Source: Acidobacteriota bacterium
Lineage (GTDB): Bacteria > Acidobacteriota > Vicinamibacteria > Vicinamibacterales > JAFNAJ01
Assembly: GCA_017860085.1 (NCBI GenBank)
Contig: JAFNAJ010000154.1
Span: 1-8,646, forward strand
DNA: 8,646 bases
Reading direction: 5' to 3'
The translations under genes were made by a program, and so were the position numbers. Below the pieces are notes generated by a model. That model worked only from the letters and a program-made list of their open reading frames with translations, had not been told where the DNA came from and searched no databases. Below, in pieces: positions 6,056 through 8,646 of this stretch (position 1 is its first letter; the number at the start of each line of letters is the position of its first letter).

Positions 6056-7066
6056 ATGCGTGTGCGAATCCTCGCGTGCCTGCTCGTCGTTGGCGGTGTC
6101 GGCGTCGCCAGCCTCGGGGCCTCGGGCACCGGCACGGTACGGGTCAAGGACGTGGCGTCGCTGCAGGGCGTCCAGCCCATTCCCCTCATCGGCTACGGGC
6201 TCGTCGTCGGGCTCAACAAGACGGGCGACCGCAGGCAGACGCTCTTCTCGGCGCAGACCCTCGCGAACATGCTCGAGAAGTTCGGCGTCATCGTGCCTGG
6301 CGAGCGGATCAAGGTCGAGAACGTCGCCGCCGTGCTCGTGACCGCCGAACTGCCGGCGTTCTCACGCGTCGGCGCCCGTATCGACGTCACCGTGTCGTCG
6401 GTCGGCGACGCGAGGAGCCTGCAGGGTGGGACGCACAGCAGGCCGTGTGCCTGGAGGCGGGCTCGTCCAGGCGTCGCAGCGCGCGTCCCTTCCGTCGACC
6501 GAGCACCTGCTGCTGGCCCTCAGCCAGCCCGACTTCGTCACGGCGCGCCGACTGGCAGACGTCATCAACGAGGAACTGCAGGCCACGGCGGCCTGGTCGG
6601 TCGACTCGGCCAGCGTCGCGGTGAAGATCCCGGCGGAGTACGCCAACTCGGTCGCCGATCTCATGGCGCGTCTCGAGCCCTTGGCCCTCGACATCGACAC
6701 GCCAGCGCGCGTCGTCGTCAACGAGCGCACCGGCACCGTCGTGGTGGGCGCCGGCGTCCGGTTGAGCGCGGCCGCCGTCGCGCACGGCAACCTGTCGGTT
6801 CGGATCAGCACCCGCTACAACGTGTCGCAACCCGCTCCGTTCAGCGAACGCGGCCAGACGGTGGTCGTGCCCGAGCAGCAGGTCGACGTCGAGGAGAGCG
6901 ACGCGCGTCTCGTCGAGCTCGCCGAGGGGACGACGCTCGAGTCGGTCGTTCGCGCGCTGAACTCGCTCGGAGCTACGCCACGCGACATCATCGCGATCAT
7001 GCAGGCGCTCAAGGCGGCCGGTGCCCTGCGCGCAGAGCTCGTCATCATCTAGGGGGTCGACCGTGA
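6056..7066 (+). CDS. flgI: Flagellar P-ring protein FlgI, N-terminal part followed by an out-of-frame tail (frameshifted)
   Basis: The first 126 residues are clearly FlgI, the periplasmic P-ring subunit. They include a Sec signal peptide (MRVRILACLLVVGGVGVAS), VRVKDVASLQGVQPIPLIGY, GLVVGLNKTGD, QTLANMLEKFGVIVPGERIK, and VTVSSVGDARSLQGGT ending at 6433. After that this frame becomes Arg/Ala/Pro-rich sequence with no likeness to FlgI, while the family continues in another frame at 6426-7052. The 336-codon length is a coincidence: in GC-rich DNA the wrong frame stays open until 7066. About 30-45 FlgI residues after the GGT motif are missing altogether. GGGAG at 6045-6049 supports ATG 6056. As written, no functional P ring can be made unless the break is a sequencing/assembly fault. 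Confidence 0.85.
   Translation: MRVRILACLLVVGGVGVASLGASGTGTVRVKDVASLQGVQPIPLIGYGLVVGLNKTGDRRQTLFSAQTLANMLEKFGVIVPGERIKVENVAAVLVTAELPAFSRVGARIDVTVSSVGDARSLQGGTHSRPCAWRRARPGVAARVPSVDRAPAAGPQPARLRHGAPTGRRHQRGTAGHGGLVGRLGQRRGEDPGGVRQLGRRSHGASRALGPRHRHASARRRQRAHRHRRGGRRRPVERGRRRARQPVGSDQHPLQRVATRSVQRTRPDGGRARAAGRRRGERRASRRARRGDDARVGRSRAELARSYATRHHRDHAGAQGGRCPARRARHHLGGRP
6425..6437 (+). other. Deletion/frameshift junction in flgI
   Basis: Frame A reads CAG GGT GGG ACG (Gln-Gly-Gly-Thr, the conserved SLQGGT motif) through 6433. Frame B reads GTG GGA CGC ACA GCA (Val-Gly-Arg-Thr-Ala) from 6426 and leads into the conserved AGRVPGGG motif. Both are plausible FlgI over the shared bases GGTGGGACG, which suggests the deletion arose between two short direct copies of that string. 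The second copy is inferred; only one remains here. Confidence 0.6.
6426..7052 (+). pseudogene. flgI: Flagellar P-ring protein FlgI, C-terminal part (separate frame)
   Basis: This frame carries the rest of FlgI: GRVPGGGLV, then LALSQPDFVTARRLADVINE, then VAVKIPAEYANSVADLMARL, VVVNERTGTVVVGAGVRLSA, AVAHGNLSVRI, and GQTVVVPEQQVDV. It ends with the highly conserved VRALNSLGATPRDIIAIMQA and LKAAGALRAELVII. GTG 6426 is only the first in-frame start-like codon; there is no ribosome binding site, and it lies inside the N-terminal fragment, so it is probably not an independent gene. Joining the two parts gives about 334 residues against roughly 365 for Escherichia coli FlgI. The break therefore looks like a deletion of 3n+2 bases (about 100-130), not a one-base indel. 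Its TAG at 7050-7052 fits the start of the next gene. Confidence 0.85.
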
Positions 7067-8034
7067 CACTGAGCGACCCGCAGGGACTGCCACTCACGGG
7101 TCTGCCGCCACGCCCGGCCGATGGGCCGGGGACCGACGCGGCGCGGGCGCGCGTGGCAGAGCTCGCGCGTGAGTTCGAGTCGGTGCTCATCGCGCAGATG
7201 TTGCGGCAGATGCGCCAGTCGTTCCTCTCCGAGGAGGATCAGGACCAGGGGCTTGGGGGACAGACCCTCACGGACACCATGGACGTGGAGGTAGCCAGGG
7301 CGCTGGCGGCGCAGGGCGGCGTGGGGCTCGCATCGGTCATCGAGCGCAGCCTGGCCAGCTCCCTCGGCCGGCAGGGGGCCGACGGTGACGCTATGGGGCT
7401 GCGAGGAGCCGGTGTGCCGTCGGGGATTGTCGGGCCGTCGACACGTCCCGTGGGGCCCGTGGCCCTCCCGGCGCTGCCGGGGGTCCACCGCGGTCCGACC
7501 GTGTCCCCTGGCGTGTCTGGGGCTGGCGTTTCCGGCCCCTCTGGGGAACCCGAGGAGGTCGTCCTGACGTCTCCGCTGGGCTCAGCCGTGACATCGAGCT
7601 ACGGGTGGCGGACCGACCCGTTTCACGGCCTCCAGCGGTTCCACGCGGGGGTTGATTTTAGGGCCGCGTACGGCAGGGAAGTCCCAACGGCCGCGCCAGG
7701 GCGGGTGGTGTCAGCTGGCGAGCAGGGGGGATACGGCCAGACCGTCGTGGTCGAGCACGCGGATGGACTCCAGACGCGTTACGCTCATCTTTCGGCAATT
7801 CTCGTGACGCCTGGCCAGGAACTTGCTTCAGGTGACACTGTCGGGCGGGTGGGGCAGTCGGGCCGAGCCACAGGCCCGCACCTCCATTTCGAGGTCGTGC
7901 TGAATGGTCAGCGCGTCGACCCTGCCCGCGTGGCGATGGCGCTCCCAGGAGCGCTCAAGCTCGGGGGCGCCGCTGTCGATTCTTCCTTCGACCGGGTGCC
8001 TGCGGAAGCACCAGGCGATCGGAGTGAGCCATGA
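7063..8034 (+). CDS. flgJ: FlgJ-type rod-binding protein fused to an M23 metallopeptidase
   Basis: Encodes 323 residues from GTG 7063, chosen because AGGGGGT at 7051-7057 is well placed and the longer frame would run back into flgI. Residues 32-97 match the FlgJ N-terminal rod-cap domain (ELAREFESVLIAQMLRQMRQ, then GGQTLTDTMDVEVARALAAQ and a GVGLASVIERSL end). A Pro/Gly/Val-rich linker covers about 105-165. Residues 170-300 are a LytM/M23 endopeptidase: SSYGWRTDPF, HAGVD with zinc ligands His194 and Asp198, RYAHL with His242, and GPHLHFEV with His273 and ligand His275, so all catalytic residues are present. Enteric FlgJ has a glucosaminidase there instead. There is no signal peptide, as for FlgJ secreted by the flagellar export system. 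Probable role: scaffold rod assembly and cut peptide crosslinks so the rod can pass. Confidence 0.92.
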   Translation: MTLSDPQGLPLTGLPPRPADGPGTDAARARVAELAREFESVLIAQMLRQMRQSFLSEEDQDQGLGGQTLTDTMDVEVARALAAQGGVGLASVIERSLASSLGRQGADGDAMGLRGAGVPSGIVGPSTRPVGPVALPALPGVHRGPTVSPGVSGAGVSGPSGEPEEVVLTSPLGSAVTSSYGWRTDPFHGLQRFHAGVDFRAAYGREVPTAAPGRVVSAGEQGGYGQTVVVEHADGLQTRYAHLSAILVTPGQELASGDTVGRVGQSGRATGPHLHFEVVLNGQRVDPARVAMALPGALKLGGAAVDSSFDRVPAEAPGDRSEP

Positions 8035-8339
8035 AGATTGAGGGCAACCGCCCTGACCAGGTCGCGGGGTCCAACGAGGCGGCAGCGTCCCAGAACGTCG
8101 ACCGCCTGCAGCTGAATCGCGGCGACCGCGCGGAGCGCGGGGGGGACAAGGGCGGCGACCGGGTCGAGCTGTCGTCGGACGCTCAGCTGATGAGCTCGGC
8201 GGTGCGCGCGGCCGAACGGTCGCCCGAAGTACGACAGGACGTCATCGAGCGGGCCCGCCAGAAGCTTGCCGCCGGTGAACTCGGTCGCGACGTGGAGAAG
8301 TTGGCCGACCGAATCATCGACAGCCTGCTGTCGCGCTGA
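8031..8339 (+). CDS. flgM: Anti-sigma-28 factor FlgM
   Basis: Encodes 102 residues, typical of FlgM, which binds FliA and blocks late flagellar genes until it is exported through the finished hook-basal body. The N-terminus is polar, Gly/Asp/Arg-rich and probably disordered (residues 1-42), as expected for a secreted, natively unfolded protein. The conserved C-terminal part starts with DRVELSSDAQLM (about 43-54), then AAERSPEVRQDVIERARQKL, AAGELGRDVEKLADRIIDSL, matching the family pattern of VxLSxxA, PxVR and GxYxxDxxxxA (here Leu-Gly-Arg replaces the usual Tyr). The start overlaps the flgJ stop (ATGA 8031-8034) with GGAG at 8021-8024, so it appears translationally coupled to flgJ. No separate promoter is evident. 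Confidence 0.9.
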   Translation: MKIEGNRPDQVAGSNEAAASQNVDRLQLNRGDRAERGGDKGGDRVELSSDAQLMSSAVRAAERSPEVRQDVIERARQKLAAGELGRDVEKLADRIIDSLLSR

Positions 8340-8383
8340 ACCTCTCGGGGCTTCCGGCCCGGCCTCACGAACGGGGACTCTCT

Positions 8384-8646
8384 GTGACCAACAACCTCCA
8401 AGGGCCGGTCGCCGATCTTCATCACCTGCGAAGCGTGCTGACGTCGCTCGGCGATGCCCTCGCGCAGGGCCGCCTCGACCTCGTCACCGCAGCCGAAACC
8501 AACCTCTACGCCGCGCTTCGAGCGGTACGCGGGTCATGTCACTCGGGCGTCGACCCGGCAACCGGCGCCGCATTGCGAGCGGAAGTCCTCCACGCCCAGG
8601 CCGCCCTCGATCGGTGTCGGCGGCTCGGAGCATCACTCACGGAGTT
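8384..8646 (+). CDS. flgN: Probable flagellar export chaperone FlgN (partial, cut by window end)
   Basis: An open frame runs from GTG 8384 to the window edge (87 complete codons) with no stop. GGGGA at 8373-8377 supplies a ribosome binding site at 6-base spacing, and no earlier in-frame start exists in the spacer. The visible sequence is Leu/Ala-rich and helical (DLHHLRSVLTSLGDALAQGR, then LVTAAETNLYAALRAV, then RAEVLHAQAALDRCRRLGAS), matching the all-helical FlgN/FliT chaperone style: a first helix with Leu repeats, then a long helix with Arg and Leu. FlgN delivers FlgK and FlgL to the export gate and normally lies just after flgM, as here. Identity rests on position plus helical character; residue-level conservation in FlgN is low. 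Confidence 0.6.
   Translation, partial: MTNNLQGPVADLHHLRSVLTSLGDALAQGRLDLVTAAETNLYAALRAVRGSCHSGVDPATGAALRAEVLHAQAALDRCRRLGASLTE

Noticed and set aside
6056..7066. A single intact 336-residue FlgI
   Set aside because: After residue 126 the frame loses all FlgI motifs and becomes Arg/Ala-rich, while the true C-terminal motifs (such as VRALNSLGATPRDII) are in another frame at 6426-7052. The near-normal length is coincidental.
6387..7190. Minus-strand ORF of 267 codons opposite flgI and the start of flgJ
   Set aside because: It is an Arg/Asp-rich antisense shadow that crosses two plus-strand genes with clear family motifs.
7600..7800. Slightly less GC-rich codon choice in the M23 part of flgJ as a sign of horizontal transfer
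   Set aside because: The few TTT, CAT, CTT and ATT codons seen by eye are too few to claim foreign origin without a codon-use calculation.
8340..8383. Possible terminator between flgM and the flgN-like gene
   Set aside because: GGGGCTTCCGGCCC can form only a weak, mismatched stem and no T-run follows; the spacer is 44 bases and probably only carries the next ribosome binding site.

Overview
This window is a dense, high-GC flagellar gene cluster. Every credible gene lies on the plus strand, and most genes touch, overlap or sit within about 45 bases of the next. No stretch over 300 bases lacks a gene. I saw no tRNA, rRNA, CRISPR array, insertion sequence or integrase. The P-ring (FlgI) and L-ring (FlgH) genes show that the host has a peptidoglycan layer under an outer membrane, so it is a diderm. 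High GC, this gene order, a FlgJ with a C-terminal M23 peptidase and a FliN with a long N-terminal extension fit a deep-branching diderm such as an Acidobacteriota/Vicinamibacteria-like lineage. That placement is inference only; no phylogenetic marker is present.

Layout: (1) 1-102, the unidentified tail of an upstream gene. (2) 93-839, sigma-28 (FliA). (3) 836-2575, the switch/C-ring proteins FliM and FliN, the latter with about 160 extra N-terminal residues. (4) 2587-3021, a small membrane-anchored coiled-coil protein with a DUF2802-like C-terminus, placed between switch and rod genes. (5) 3047-4667, the rod proteins FlgF and FlgG, separated by the largest spacer in the cluster (85 bp). (6) 4630-7052, flgA, flgH and flgI for P- and L-ring assembly. 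(7) 7063-8034, a FlgJ-type rod-binding domain fused to an M23 peptidase. (8) 8031-8339, the anti-sigma-28 factor FlgM. (9) 8384-8646, a partial gene, probably the hook-filament chaperone FlgN, cut by the window edge.

The genes form a coherent unit. FliM/FliN build the cytoplasmic switch. FlgF/FlgG build the rod, FlgJ-M23 would cap it and open the cell wall, and FlgA/FlgI/FlgH form the bushing through wall and outer membrane. FlgM holds FliA inactive until the hook-basal body is complete, and FlgN would chaperone the hook-filament junction proteins. The cluster thus carries both the late-gene sigma factor and its inhibitor at opposite ends.

Points most worth a second look: flgI is broken by an apparent internal deletion plus frameshift near 6431-6437, and the long 336-codon open frame hides this. 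Others are the DUF2802/SwrB-like protein, the FlgJ-M23 fusion, the long FliN N-terminus, and a FlgH that lacks the usual lipobox cysteine.
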